Shown one piece after another: positions 7,912 to 15,029 of a stretch of 38,280 nt of DNA (position 1 is the stretch's first letter; each line of letters starts with the position of its first letter). The notes below the pieces were generated by a model. That model made no database searches. It was given only the letters and a program-made list of their open reading frames with translations, and was not told the origin of the DNA. This DNA is from JANMDU01 sp031375105. Lineage in GTDB: Bacteria; Pseudomonadota; Gammaproteobacteria; Burkholderiales; Burkholderiaceae_C. The DNA lies in the NCBI GenBank assembly GCA_031375105.1, contig JANMHJ010000058.1, forward strand, positions 1 to 38,280. Direction: 5' to 3'. The translations under genes and the position numbers were made by a program.

Positions 7912-8673
7912 TCACCAAAGCTTGGCGCAATTGCCTGTCAGCACCACCTCGCCTGGTGTGCCGGGCTGAGCGGTGTTGGTTTGCGTCACGGAGAGCTTGC
8001 TGATTTTGGAGAGCAGCTTTTCGGATGTATCAGGCAATTGAGCTGTGCCGCTGCCTTTGACGGGCACTTTCGCGAGCAGGAAAGGTGTGCCGCCGTTCAC
8101 GTCTTGAGGCGGCAGTGCCCAGAGCTCGAGTGGAGCGGCATCAAGACCTAAATCGCCTTTGCCGATGACTTTCAGCGTGACGGTTTTGCCATGGCGCAGG
8201 GAGCTGACCAAGAGGCGGCCATTGCCCTGCGGATCGGTGAGCACGCCGACGTAGCTTTGCGGCAGTTTCTCGCCCGAGAGCATGGCGATTTTGTCGGCAG
8301 TCATGAAAAGCGTAGGCGCGGTGAAGAGGGCAACTGCGCTGAGTGCGACACCCGCTGCGATGCCGCCGAAACCCCAGCTCGCCGGGCGCAGCCAAGACCA
8401 GCCTGAAGATAATGCACCGGAGCTTGCGCTCAGTGAAGCTTTGCCAGGCAGGGTTTGTATGGAAATCGCTCTCCACACGTGAGCGGGCGGCTTCACGGGC
8501 GCGATGCTGTTGGCCAGGGGGGTCAAGCGTTTTTCCCAGACTGTCACGGCCAAGCGCACGTCAAAGCGATCTGCCAGCAAGCGCTCAAAGCGGCGGCGTG
8601 CACCGCCATGCAGCGTGCCCAGCACATATTCAGCGGCCAGGCGCTCGATGAGTTGGGGGTTGCTATATCTCAT
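7912..8673 (-). CDS. Anti-sigma factor, RskA-like, single membrane span
   Basis: A 253-residue protein. The N-terminal cytoplasmic part (NPQLIERLAAEYVLGTLHGGARRRFE...WEKRLTPLA) is the anti-sigma domain typical of RskA/SigK regulators. One transmembrane helix follows at about residues 100-121 (GGIAAGVALSAVALFTA), then a periplasmic anti-sigma-K C-terminal domain ending in PGTPGEVVLTGNCAKLW. The start at 8673 overlaps the stop of the sigma gene (ATGA), the classic arrangement for a sigma/anti-sigma pair; reading on to 8817 in the same frame would run through the sigma gene. It should hold the adjacent ECF sigma factor inactive at the membrane until an envelope signal releases it. The inducing signal is not evident. 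Confidence 0.88.
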   Translation of the reverse strand: MRYSNPQLIERLAAEYVLGTLHGGARRRFERLLADRFDVRLAVTVWEKRLTPLANSIAPVKPPAHVWRAISIQTLPGKASLSASSGALSSGWSWLRPASWGFGGIAAGVALSAVALFTAPTLFMTADKIAMLSGEKLPQSYVGVLTDPQGNGRLLVSSLRHGKTVTLKVIGKGDLGLDAAPLELWALPPQDVNGGTPFLLAKVPVKGSGTAQLPDTSEKLLSKISKLSVTQTNTAQPGTPGEVVLTGNCAKLW

Positions 8674-9323
8674 GCCGCACCACCCGAGACGATGCCTGCA
8701 CGGCCCAAGCAATCTTTGAGTTTGTCGAGCCCACGCCGCACCCAAGCTTTCACGCTGCCAATCGGCGAACCCATCTGCAGCGCGGCTTCGGAATGCGTGA
8801 GGCCTTGGTAATAGCAAAGCGCCAGTGCTTGGCGCTGCGCGGCGCTCAAAGCGCTCATGCAGGCATCAATATGCAGCGATTCGCAGGCGGCGGACAGGGC
8901 ATCCAAAGCGCTGGGCGAAGTCTCTGGCATGGGCGTGGGCGCACGATCAAGCGCATCGCCCTCAACAATGAATTCGTCTTCGCGCAGGCGGGTTTGCTTG
9001 CGCAGGGCATCCAAGCATTTGTTGCGCACGATGGCGATCAGCCAGGTCATGGGAGACAAGGCTTGGCCATCGACCGTGGCGCGGTATTGGGAGGCGTTTT
9101 TCCAGATGCTCACATAGGCCTCTTGCAAGACATCTTCTGCTGCGTGCTCACGCCCCAACATACGAATCGCCACGCCAAACAGATGCGCACTCGTTCGCTC
9201 ATAAACTTGCGCAAAACAGGCGTGATCACCCCGGCCAGAGGCCAGCAGCAGCTCTTGCAGGGTGGGGGAGGGGTCTGGGCTCATGCGTGTTTGAAGCTGT
9301 CTTGGATTGTAGGCAGCAATCAT
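8670..9323 (-). CDS. ECF RNA polymerase sigma factor
   Basis: A 217-residue sigma-70 family member of the extracytoplasmic function class. Region 2 is LFGVAIRMLGREHAAEDVLQEAY, binding core polymerase and the -10 element; region 4 is the helix-turn-helix QALALCYYQGLTHSEAALQM...GSVKAWVRRGLDKLK for the -35 element. It is the first gene of a two-gene unit with the overlapping anti-sigma gene, so it probably controls its own operon. ATG 9323 gives a 13-residue extension over ATG 9284; the sigma homology begins after both. A perfect hairpin lies immediately before ATG 9323. Target genes are unknown; the SigK/RskA-like pairing suggests a stress or redox response. Confidence 0.88.
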   Translation of the reverse strand: MIAAYNPRQLQTRMSPDPSPTLQELLLASGRGDHACFAQVYERTSAHLFGVAIRMLGREHAAEDVLQEAYVSIWKNASQYRATVDGQALSPMTWLIAIVRNKCLDALRKQTRLREDEFIVEGDALDRAPTPMPETSPSALDALSAACESLHIDACMSALSAAQRQALALCYYQGLTHSEAALQMGSPIGSVKAWVRRGLDKLKDCLGRAGIVSGGAA

Positions 9324-9340
9324 GCCTCCAAAATGGAGGC
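9324..9340 (-). promoter_or_regulatory. Hairpin occluding the sigma-factor ribosome-binding site
   Basis: GCCTCCA, a three-base loop and TGGAGGC form a perfect 7-bp stem touching ATG 9323. On the transcript the GGAGG of one arm is the only Shine-Dalgarno-like sequence, and it would be paired. If ATG 9323 is the start this could throttle translation; if ATG 9284 is used the hairpin is leader RNA. Confidence 0.4.
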
Positions 9341-9393
9341 CTGCATATTCAGCAGGTAGGGCGATGCCTCAGATGGCGTGTTTAAAGCACTGA

Positions 9394-9454
9394 TTTGCTA
9401 TAATATCAATAGCAAACTATATATATTCTATAACGGCAAGTAGTCGTTTGCTAT
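9394..9454 (+). repeat. Dispersed palindromic element, copy 3
   Basis: TTTGCTAT-n7-ATAGCAAA (8-bp arms) is followed by a diverged core, TTCTATAACGGC and a repeated TTTGCTAT at 9447-9454. The stop codon of the upstream minus-strand gene (9451-9453) lies within this last arm. Confidence 0.65.
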
Positions 9455-10227
9455 TGAATTTTCTCTAGCAACTCATTCAAACGCGAGGGGTCAAGCGGTT
9501 TGCCCATGGCGGCGCAGCCATTGACTTTCGCGGTCATGCGGCTGGTGAGGGCCAGGCGGTTTTGTGTGACCAGTTTCAGGCGCGAGTTGCCGGTGTTGGC
9601 CACCACGCTCCAGGCATCGCCGCCTGGTAGATCAAGATCAACAATGACGATGTCGTATCCCATGCGCTTCAAGCGCTCGGGGGAGAGGAAATCACGCGCC
9701 TCCAAGACGTTGGCTGCTTCATCGATGTGGGTGATGCCGTAGGAGCCGAGTTTGGTGCGCAAATAGAGCCGGGTGGGCCCATCGGCATCGGCCAGCAGCG
9801 CACGGCGCAAATCATGCTCAGGAAACATGTGTGCACCGGTGGATTCGAGCACGGAGGGCCAAGTGTCGTCGCCAAAATCGACATCGAGTTGGTCGCGCGG
9901 CGTAAAGTATTCGTCCATGCTGGCCAGCACGCTGGGCCAGATCAAGGGCCTTTGAAATGCCCCCCAAGCTTTGGCGGGCGAGATCGAGCCGACCCAAATG
10001 ATGCCAATGCCGCCAAGTGCATCGATTTCAGCCAAAGCTTCGCTGGCATCAGGGCTGGCACCATCAATCAAAGCCAAGCGCGGCGCGGTTGGCGCACTGT
10101 CGATCCAAGCCTCGTAGCTCCATTCGCGGGGAGACTGCCGATCTTGAGACAGGCGAAACATGGTGTTGAGCGCATGCCGCTCCACACCCGAAAACCCCAC
10201 AACCCTGACAAAAACACGTTGCATCAT
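9451..10227 (-). CDS. Response-regulator-like protein with C-terminal receiver domain
   Basis: About 258 residues. The last ~120 look like a CheY-type receiver: LLADADGPTRLYLRTKL replaces the usual acidic DD motif, IVIVDLDLPGGD carries the likely phosphoacceptor Asp, and MGKPLDPSRL the conserved Lys. The first ~130 residues (VRVVGFSGVERHALNTMF...) may be a second, degenerate receiver, judging from LALIDGASPDASEALAEI, but it lacks clear phosphorylation residues. No DNA-binding or enzymatic output domain is visible. It follows the other receiver-domain gene by about 120 bases on the same strand and has a perfect TGTGA-n6-TCACA site just upstream. ATG 10227 was preferred over the TTG at 10233; ATG 10224 is also possible. 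No histidine kinase is nearby, so the partner is unknown. Confidence 0.6.
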   Translation of the reverse strand: MMQRVFVRVVGFSGVERHALNTMFRLSQDRQSPREWSYEAWIDSAPTAPRLALIDGASPDASEALAEIDALGGIGIIWVGSISPAKAWGAFQRPLIWPSVLASMDEYFTPRDQLDVDFGDDTWPSVLESTGAHMFPEHDLRRALLADADGPTRLYLRTKLGSYGITHIDEAANVLEARDFLSPERLKRMGYDIVIVDLDLPGGDAWSVVANTGNSRLKLVTQNRLALTSRMTAKVNGCAAMGKPLDPSRLNELLEKIQ

Positions 10228-10256
10228 GGGCAAATCATAGCCGCTGATAGAGACAA

Positions 10257-10272
10257 TGTGATAAATCTCACA
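10257..10272. promoter_or_regulatory. CRP/FNR-family-like operator
   Basis: TGTGATAAATCTCACA is a perfect TGTGA-n6-TCACA inverted repeat, the consensus half-sites of CRP-type regulators. It lies 29 bases upstream of ATG 10227 of the receiver-like gene, on its promoter side, so a regulator bound there could repress or modulate it. Which CRP/FNR-family protein would bind is unknown. Confidence 0.5.
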
Positions 10273-10348
10273 CTTTTGTTACGGTTATGGCGCAGGAATT
10301 GTGCGCAGATGTCACAAGCGGGCGACAAGCTGATGCGAATCATGCAGC

Positions 10349-11053
10349 TCAAAGGTCTTCAAGCAACGCGGCCAGCTCAGCAGGAAAAGGCGGTTTGGAA
10401 AGAAAAGCATCTGCGCCAGCCATGCGTGCACGCATTTTGTCGATCATGCTGCTGCGGCTGGTGATGATGTAGATGCGCGGCTGCTTACCGCCTTCACGGC
10501 GCACAAAGCTGCGCACAGCGCGGCAAGTCTCGTAGCCGTTTTGTTGGCCCATGTCCACATCCAGCAACACCGCATCAAAGCGCTGCGCTTGCACCAAGCG
10601 CAACGCCTCTTCGCCACTGGCTGCCTCATGCAAGTGCACATTGCCGCGCAGCATCAGGCGCGAGCGCATATAAAGACGCACCGTCAGGTCGTCATCCACC
10701 ACCAATACCCGCTTGGGCTGCGGCCCATCTTGCGGCAAACGGCCGCCCGGGTTGATCGGGGCAACAATGGCTTGCGGCAAAGCCTCTTGCGGCAACGACA
10801 CTGCGCCTGTGGCCGGCGCCAAATCAGCTGGCAGCGTGTCGCCATCCGCAGGCGACATCGGCTGAGTAGACGCATGTGCAAGGCTGTGGCCGTGGCCTGT
10901 ATTCGTATCCGCGCCACCAGTGGGCAGACCCAAGGGAAACAAATCCTGCGGCAAGGTCGAGCCTGCACCTTGCCGGCCATCGGCATCGTCATCCGCACCG
11001 CCAATGACCAAATCATCGGGCAGCTCGAACTCTATATCGTGGGCGCGTTTCAT
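10349..11053 (-). CDS. Response regulator with disordered N-terminus and C-terminal receiver
   Basis: A 234-residue protein. Residues ~114-234 form a complete CheY-like receiver: RVLVVDDDLTVRLYM (Asp120/121), phosphoacceptor Asp165 in LLDVDM, Thr/Ser in YIITSRSS, and Lys220 in LSKPPFP. The first ~110 residues are low-complexity and acidic, with a recurring short motif (ELPDDL, TLPQDL, TLPADL, SLPQEAL, RLPQDG), which could be docking sites for a partner. There is no output domain, so it may act by protein contact or as a phospho-relay. Its sequence TVRLYMRSRL resembles TRLYLRTKL in the next gene, suggesting the two receivers are paralogues. An AGTGA-n7-TCACT inverted repeat at 11054-11070 directly precedes the start codon. 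Confidence 0.75.
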   Translation of the reverse strand: MKRAHDIEFELPDDLVIGGADDDADGRQGAGSTLPQDLFPLGLPTGGADTNTGHGHSLAHASTQPMSPADGDTLPADLAPATGAVSLPQEALPQAIVAPINPGGRLPQDGPQPKRVLVVDDDLTVRLYMRSRLMLRGNVHLHEAASGEEALRLVQAQRFDAVLLDVDMGQQNGYETCRAVRSFVRREGGKQPRIYIITSRSSMIDKMRARMAGADAFLSKPPFPAELAALLEDL

Positions 11054-11164
11054 AGTGATATTGTGTCACTTTGTGATTCCAAAAAACACGATGCCCATGG
11101 CCAACTGCCGATTTTGGCTTGTACGAAAGTCAATCTGTGTGCAGGATGCGCCACAATACTTTCC

Positions 11165-11866
11165 ATGACAGGCATCTTCATTTCCTTCGAAGGCATCGAC
11201 GGCGCAGGCAAATCTAGCCATGTGCAGGCTTTGGCGCAGGCGTTTCGCACACACTTTGGAGCGGAGACTGCGACCGGGCGGCAAGTGGTGCTGACGCGGG
11301 AGCCGGGCGGCACGGGTTTGTCAGAGCGGTTGCGCGAGCTGATCTTGCATGAGCCGATGGACGCACTGACGGAGGCGCTCTTGGTGTTTGCGGCGCGGCG
11401 TGAGCATATCGTGCAGGTGATCGCACCGGCACTCTCGCGGGGCGATGTGGTGCTTTGTGACCGGTTTACCGATGCCAGCTTTGCTTACCAAGGTGCGGGG
11501 CGTGGGTTTAGCTTGGAGACGCTATCAAAACTAGAGCACGCTGCGCAGGATTTATATCGGCTACCAGCCGATTTGACCTCAAAAATTCGTCTTTCTAAGG
11601 GCATTCTGCAGCCTGACTTGACCCTGCTTTTTGAGGTGCCGCCACAGGTGGCGGCGCAGCGACTGGCGCAGGCTCGGCAGCCGGATAAATTTGAATCGCA
11701 GGATGTGGCGTTTTTTGAGCGCGTGGCCAGCGGCTATGCGGCGCGAGTGGCGGCTGACCCGCAGCGCTTTGTGCGCATCGATGGGCATCAAAGCCTAGAG
11801 CAGGTGCGCGCGGAGGTGATGGCGGCAGTCGCCGGGCGCGGATATTTGCCGGCGGCGCAAGCATGA
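11165..11866 (+). CDS. tmk: Thymidylate kinase, with element-derived insertion
   Basis: Phosphorylates dTMP to dTDP for dTTP synthesis. The P-loop is FEGIDGAGKSS (residues 8-18), the DR motif is VVLCDRFTDASFAYQGAGRG, and PDLTLLFEVP follows. At 233 residues it is about 20 longer than the usual ~205-215. The excess lies between the helix ending LEHAAQ and GILQPDLTLLF, and coincides with one copy of the dispersed palindromic element (11521-11590) read in frame as ...DLYRLPADLTSKIRLSK. The insertion falls before a core strand, probably in a surface loop. ATG 11165 gives the canonical N-terminus; the frame upstream is open but unrelated. The stop overlaps the holB start (ATGA), the normal tmk-holB arrangement. 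Confidence 0.93.
   Translation: MTGIFISFEGIDGAGKSSHVQALAQAFRTHFGAETATGRQVVLTREPGGTGLSERLRELILHEPMDALTEALLVFAARREHIVQVIAPALSRGDVVLCDRFTDASFAYQGAGRGFSLETLSKLEHAAQDLYRLPADLTSKIRLSKGILQPDLTLLFEVPPQVAAQRLAQARQPDKFESQDVAFFERVASGYAARVAADPQRFVRIDGHQSLEQVRAEVMAAVAGRGYLPAAQA
11521..11590 (+). repeat. Dispersed palindromic element, copy 4, inside tmk
   Basis: An imperfect first stem GCTAT...AGAGC, a perfect CTGCGCAG core, TTTATAT, a second stem CGGC-tacca-GCCG and ATTTGACC. The second stem is CGGC/GCCG where other copies have GGGC/GCCC, a compensatory change. It is read through in frame by tmk. Confidence 0.8.
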
Positions 11867-12903
11867 GTGCGAACGAAGAAGAGTTTTCTAACGAGCCTGC
11901 GCCTTTGCCGCCTTGGCTTCAGGAGCAGCGATCTCAGCTTTTGGCAATGCCCGGCCATGCGCTCCTGCTGCATGGGCCATCGGGCTTGGGGCAATATGAA
12001 TTGGCGCTGGCTGTGGCGCAAAGCTGGCTGTGCGAAGCGCCGGGTCGCTTGGCCACCGAGCCGGCCTGCGGCCAATGCGCCAGTTGCCAGCAGGTGCATT
12101 CACGCGGGCACACGGATTTGGTGGTGCTGATGCCCGAAGTGCTGATGCTGGAGCTAGGGTGGCCGCTGAGCGAAAAAGCGCAAAAAGACATTGACGAGAA
12201 AAAGCGCAAACCCTCCAAGGAAATTCGCATTGAAACCGTGCGCGAGGCTGTGAGTTTTGCCGAGCTGACCAGCGGGCGCGGGCAGGGCAAGGCGATTTTG
12301 GTGTTTCCAGCCGAGGCGATGAACACGCCCGCTGCCAACGCCCTGCTCAAAACGCTGGAAGAGCCCATGGGCAAGCTGCGTTTCGTCTTGGCCACCGAGG
12401 CCTCGCACCAGCTCTTGCCCACGATCCGCAGCCGCTGCCAAGCTTTTGCCATGCGCTCGCCCAGTCCGCTGCAAGCGATTGCTTGGCTCACCCAGCATGC
12501 CCCCAAAGCCAGCCCGACAGGGCGCGAAACAGCCTTGCAAGCAAGCGGGAATCGCCCTTTAGACGCTATGAAGTTTATAGCGCTCGGCGCAGATTCTGTA
12601 TGGGCGAATCTGCCAAAAGCCATGCAAAAAGGCCATGTGCAAGCAATTGCCGGCTGGGGCGGGCCGCAGCTGTTGGATGCGCTGCAAAAGCTTTGCCACG
12701 ATCTTTGGGCGATGAAGCTGGGTGTGGCACCACGCTTCTATGTCGCCGAAGATTTACCCAAACCGCCTCCAGCGCGGGCGCTGGCCGCGTGGAGCGAACA
12801 GCTCAAAAACCTCGCCCGCAGCATCGAACATCCCTTCAAGGCCGAGTTGTTGCTCGAAGACATGGTGCAACAGGCCAAACTCTGTATAAACTCAAGGGTA
12901 TGA
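11863..12903 (+). CDS. holB: DNA polymerase III delta' subunit
   Basis: Clamp-loader subunit that, with delta and tau/gamma, places the beta clamp on DNA. The N-terminal AAA+ fold has a degenerate P-loop, HGPSGLGQYELA, lacking the usual GKT, as expected for delta', which does not hydrolyse ATP. The cysteine cluster ACGQCASCQ belongs to the zinc module, and TIRSRCQ is the SRC motif that presents the arginine finger. At 346 residues it is near family length. A stretch from 12565 to 12616, encoding about 17 residues of the C-terminal domain, closely resembles the dispersed palindromic element. The start overlaps tmk and the stop overlaps pilZ by four bases each, so translation is probably coupled. 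Confidence 0.92.
   Translation: MSANEEEFSNEPAPLPPWLQEQRSQLLAMPGHALLLHGPSGLGQYELALAVAQSWLCEAPGRLATEPACGQCASCQQVHSRGHTDLVVLMPEVLMLELGWPLSEKAQKDIDEKKRKPSKEIRIETVREAVSFAELTSGRGQGKAILVFPAEAMNTPAANALLKTLEEPMGKLRFVLATEASHQLLPTIRSRCQAFAMRSPSPLQAIAWLTQHAPKASPTGRETALQASGNRPLDAMKFIALGADSVWANLPKAMQKGHVQAIAGWGGPQLLDALQKLCHDLWAMKLGVAPRFYVAEDLPKPPPARALAAWSEQLKNLARSIEHPFKAELLLEDMVQQAKLCINSRV
12565..12616 (+). repeat. Element-like sequence inside holB (copy 5, partial)
   Basis: GCTAT-n6-TATAGC is followed by a core with GGCGCAGATTCT, then TATGGGCGA and TGCC. The match ends where the other copies have the ATTT tail. It is read in the same frame as the two copies in the DUF748 gene, giving IALGADSVWAN against VALSADSIRAS. 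Because HolB is not clearly longer than its family, it may have replaced rather than lengthened native sequence. Confidence 0.6.
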
Positions 12904-13280
12904 GCACACCTCCAACCGCCGTCCCCAGCGCAGGCTCCTCGCCGCGCCCCAGCGTGATTCAGCTGGCCATCAAGGAAAAAGCAGCGCTCTACGCGGCCTA
13001 CATTGCGTCGTTTACGGAAGGCGGTATCTTCATTCCTTCAGCCAAAGATTACAAGCTTGGCGATGACGTGTATGTCCTGATCACCCTACCAGAAGACCCG
13101 CAGCGTTACCCGGTGGCCGGCAAAGTCGCTTGGATCACCCCTGCCAAAGCCGCTGGCAACCGCACCCAGGGCATTGGCATCCGGTTCCCGGTAGACGAAA
13201 AATCCAAACTGTTGAAGATCAAAATTGAGCAGTTGTTAGGTGCACACTTGGGCTCTGAGCGACCCACGCAGACGATTTGA
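12900..13280 (+). CDS. pilZ: PilZ domain protein, type IV pilus biogenesis
   Basis: A 126-residue single-domain protein in the conserved tmk-holB-pilZ-tatD neighbourhood. The beta-barrel core runs from SFTEGGIFIPSAKDYKLGD through VYVLITLPEDPQRYPVAGKV to the GIGIRFPVD motif. The RxxxR and (D/N)xSxxG motifs that bind cyclic di-GMP are absent, as in the original Pseudomonas PilZ, which works through contacts with PilB and FimX rather than by binding the nucleotide. A role in type IV pilus assembly or twitching is therefore likely, although no pilus genes lie in this window. ATG 12900 overlaps the holB stop. Confidence 0.88.
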   Translation: MSTPPTAVPSAGSSPRPSVIQLAIKEKAALYAAYIASFTEGGIFIPSAKDYKLGDDVYVLITLPEDPQRYPVAGKVAWITPAKAAGNRTQGIGIRFPVDEKSKLLKIKIEQLLGAHLGSERPTQTI

Positions 13281-13291
13281 GCGATCTTCGT

Positions 13292-13360
13292 TTGCTATTA
13301 CTTATATAGCATACTGCGCAGATAATATAAGGGCGATCAGCCCATTTCTCTTAAAAATGG
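13292..13360 (+). repeat. Dispersed palindromic element, copy 6
   Basis: A well-preserved copy: TTGCTAT-n6-TATAGC, CTGCGCAGATAATATAA, second stem GGGC-gatca-GCCC, then ATTTCTCTTAAAAATGG. It fills the pilZ-tatD gap and ends four bases before the tatD start codon, so it forms the tatD translation-initiation region. Confidence 0.85.
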
Positions 13361-13364
13361 CATC

Positions 13365-14198
13365 ATGTTCACCGATTCCCATTGCCATCTGAATTTCCCA
13401 GAGCTGCGCGGCAATTTGGCAGCCATTCGCGCCGCCATGCAAGAGGCGCAAGTCACGCGTGCTTTGTGCATTTGCACCACCATCGAAGAGTTTGAAGACG
13501 TGCACAGCTTGGCCACAATGCATGCCAATTTCTGGAGCACAGTGGGCGTACATCCTGATAACGAAGGCATTTACGAGCCTACGTTTGACGATCTGGTGCA
13601 ACGCTCCCAATTACCCAAAGTGGTGGCCATTGGCGAAACGGGCCTCGATTATTACGACATGCCTGGCCGCAAAGGGGGCCGCAGCGTGAGTGATATGGAA
13701 TGGCAGCGTGAGCGCTTTCGCACCCACATTCGCGCCGCCCGCGCCACCGATCTGCCCTTGGTGATCCACACCCGCGCAGCGTCTGACGATACTTTGGCGA
13801 TTTTGAAGGAGGAGGGCGGCTGGAGCAGCGCAGCAGAGCAGGGCGCAGATGCCCTGCCCCGAGCCACAGGCGTTTTCCACTGCTTCACCGAAAACATGAT
13901 GGTCGCCAAAGCTGCGCTCGATTTGGATTTTTACATCAGTTTTTCAGGCATTTTGACCTTCAAAGCCGCGCAAGAGCTGCGCGATGTGGCCGCGTATGTG
14001 CCACTTGATCGCTGCCTGATCGAGACTGACAGCCCCTATCTCGCACCCGCGCCGTATCGCGGCAAAACGAATAATCCGAGCTACGTGCCTTTTGTTGCCA
14101 AACAGTTAGCGCAACTCAAGGGCTTGAGCGTAGAGTCTGTAGCGCAGGCCACGAGCGAGAATTTTGACCGCTTGTTTCCACGAATTTTGCTTGCTTGA
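13365..14198 (+). CDS. tatD: TatD-family metal-dependent deoxyribonuclease
   Basis: A 277-residue TIM-barrel hydrolase. The metal ligands are in TDSHCHLNF (N-terminus), AIGETGLDYY, PLVIHTRAA, GVFHCFTEN and IETDSPYLAP. TatD proteins are Mg-dependent 3'-5' DNases linked to DNA repair and fragmentation. It sits in the conserved tmk-holB-pilZ-tatD order. Only repeat sequence precedes its ATG and no clear Shine-Dalgarno is visible there, so its translation may depend on the upstream genes. A short insertion-like loop (SSAAEQGADALPRATG) lies before the HCFT motif. Confidence 0.92.
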   Translation: MFTDSHCHLNFPELRGNLAAIRAAMQEAQVTRALCICTTIEEFEDVHSLATMHANFWSTVGVHPDNEGIYEPTFDDLVQRSQLPKVVAIGETGLDYYDMPGRKGGRSVSDMEWQRERFRTHIRAARATDLPLVIHTRAASDDTLAILKEEGGWSSAAEQGADALPRATGVFHCFTENMMVAKAALDLDFYISFSGILTFKAAQELRDVAAYVPLDRCLIETDSPYLAPAPYRGKTNNPSYVPFVAKQLAQLKGLSVESVAQATSENFDRLFPRILLA

Positions 14199-14222
14199 GG
14201 CTGATTGACTGAAAGATTATTC

Positions 14223-14891
14223 ATGAGAAATTACATTAAATATAATATAAAGATTGTTGTTTTTATTGGACTATTTATTTCTTCTTCGGTTCAGGCAGGT
14301 GCTTATGATGATTTCTTCACCGCCATCCGCGTAGACGATGTTCGCACGATTCAAAACCTGCTGCAGCGCGGTTTTGACCCCAACACCCGCGATCCTAAAA
14401 ACCTTCATGGCTTGTTTCTGGCCATTCGCGAGCCATCGCCCAAAGTCGCCCAAATCCTCGTCAACACACCCAAAATTGACCTCAACCCCATCACCGAAGA
14501 CGGCGAAACCCCGCTCATGATGGCCGTCTTCAAAGGCCAGGTTGAGCTGGCGGTCAAAATGATCGACAAAGGTGCCGATGTCAACAAACCCGGCTGGACA
14601 CCTCTGCATTACGCCGCCACCGCAAGCAACGTACACCTCATCAACATCCTGCTAGAAAACCACGCCTACATTGATGCCGAAAGCCCTAACAAAACCACGC
14701 CACTCATGATGGCTGCCCATTACGGTACGTCTGGCGCAGTCAAGCTCTTGCTCGAAGAAGGCGCAGATGCCAGCCTGAAAAACGATCTGGGTCTAAGCGC
14801 CATGGACTTCGCATTGCAGGCCAAGAAGCAAGACGCTGTGGACATCATTTCGGCCTTTATTCGTGCACAACAGCCCAAGGGCAAGTGGTAG
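14223..14891 (+). CDS. Secreted ankyrin-repeat protein
   Basis: A 222-residue protein. It begins with a Sec signal peptide, basic MRNYIKYNIK followed by a hydrophobic core and cleavage after SVQA, so it is probably periplasmic. The rest is about five ankyrin repeats with the usual GxTPLxxA signatures: DGETPLMMAVFKGQVELAVKMI, GWTPLHYAATASNVHLINILL and TTPLMMAAHYGTSGAVKLLL. Ankyrin repeats mediate protein contacts; the partner is unknown. ATG 14223 has GAAAGA upstream. The first twenty codons are conspicuously A/T-rich compared with the rest, typical of easily opened translation starts. It follows tatD by 24 bases and may share its transcript. Confidence 0.85.
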   Translation: MRNYIKYNIKIVVFIGLFISSSVQAGAYDDFFTAIRVDDVRTIQNLLQRGFDPNTRDPKNLHGLFLAIREPSPKVAQILVNTPKIDLNPITEDGETPLMMAVFKGQVELAVKMIDKGADVNKPGWTPLHYAATASNVHLINILLENHAYIDAESPNKTTPLMMAAHYGTSGAVKLLLEEGADASLKNDLGLSAMDFALQAKKQDAVDIISAFIRAQQPKGKW

Positions 14892-15029
14892 CTCATACAA
14901 ATAAAAAAATAATACGATGTATATTATGTAAAGTTAAATCATCGTGAATTGAAGCAGTGGTTTTTCAAAATCCCGCAGCGTTAACGGAACTTTGAAGATT
15001 AAACGCACTGCCCCAAAAGCACCGCAGGT

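Noticed and set aside
10541..11164. Long N-terminal extension of tmk
   Set aside because: The frame is open but Tmk homology starts at MTGIFISFEGIDGAGKSS (11165), and the extension is antisense to the receiver-domain gene.
11970..12010. HolB as a pseudogene because its P-loop lacks GKT
   Set aside because: Delta' subunits normally have a degenerate P-loop; the zinc cysteines and SRC motif are intact.
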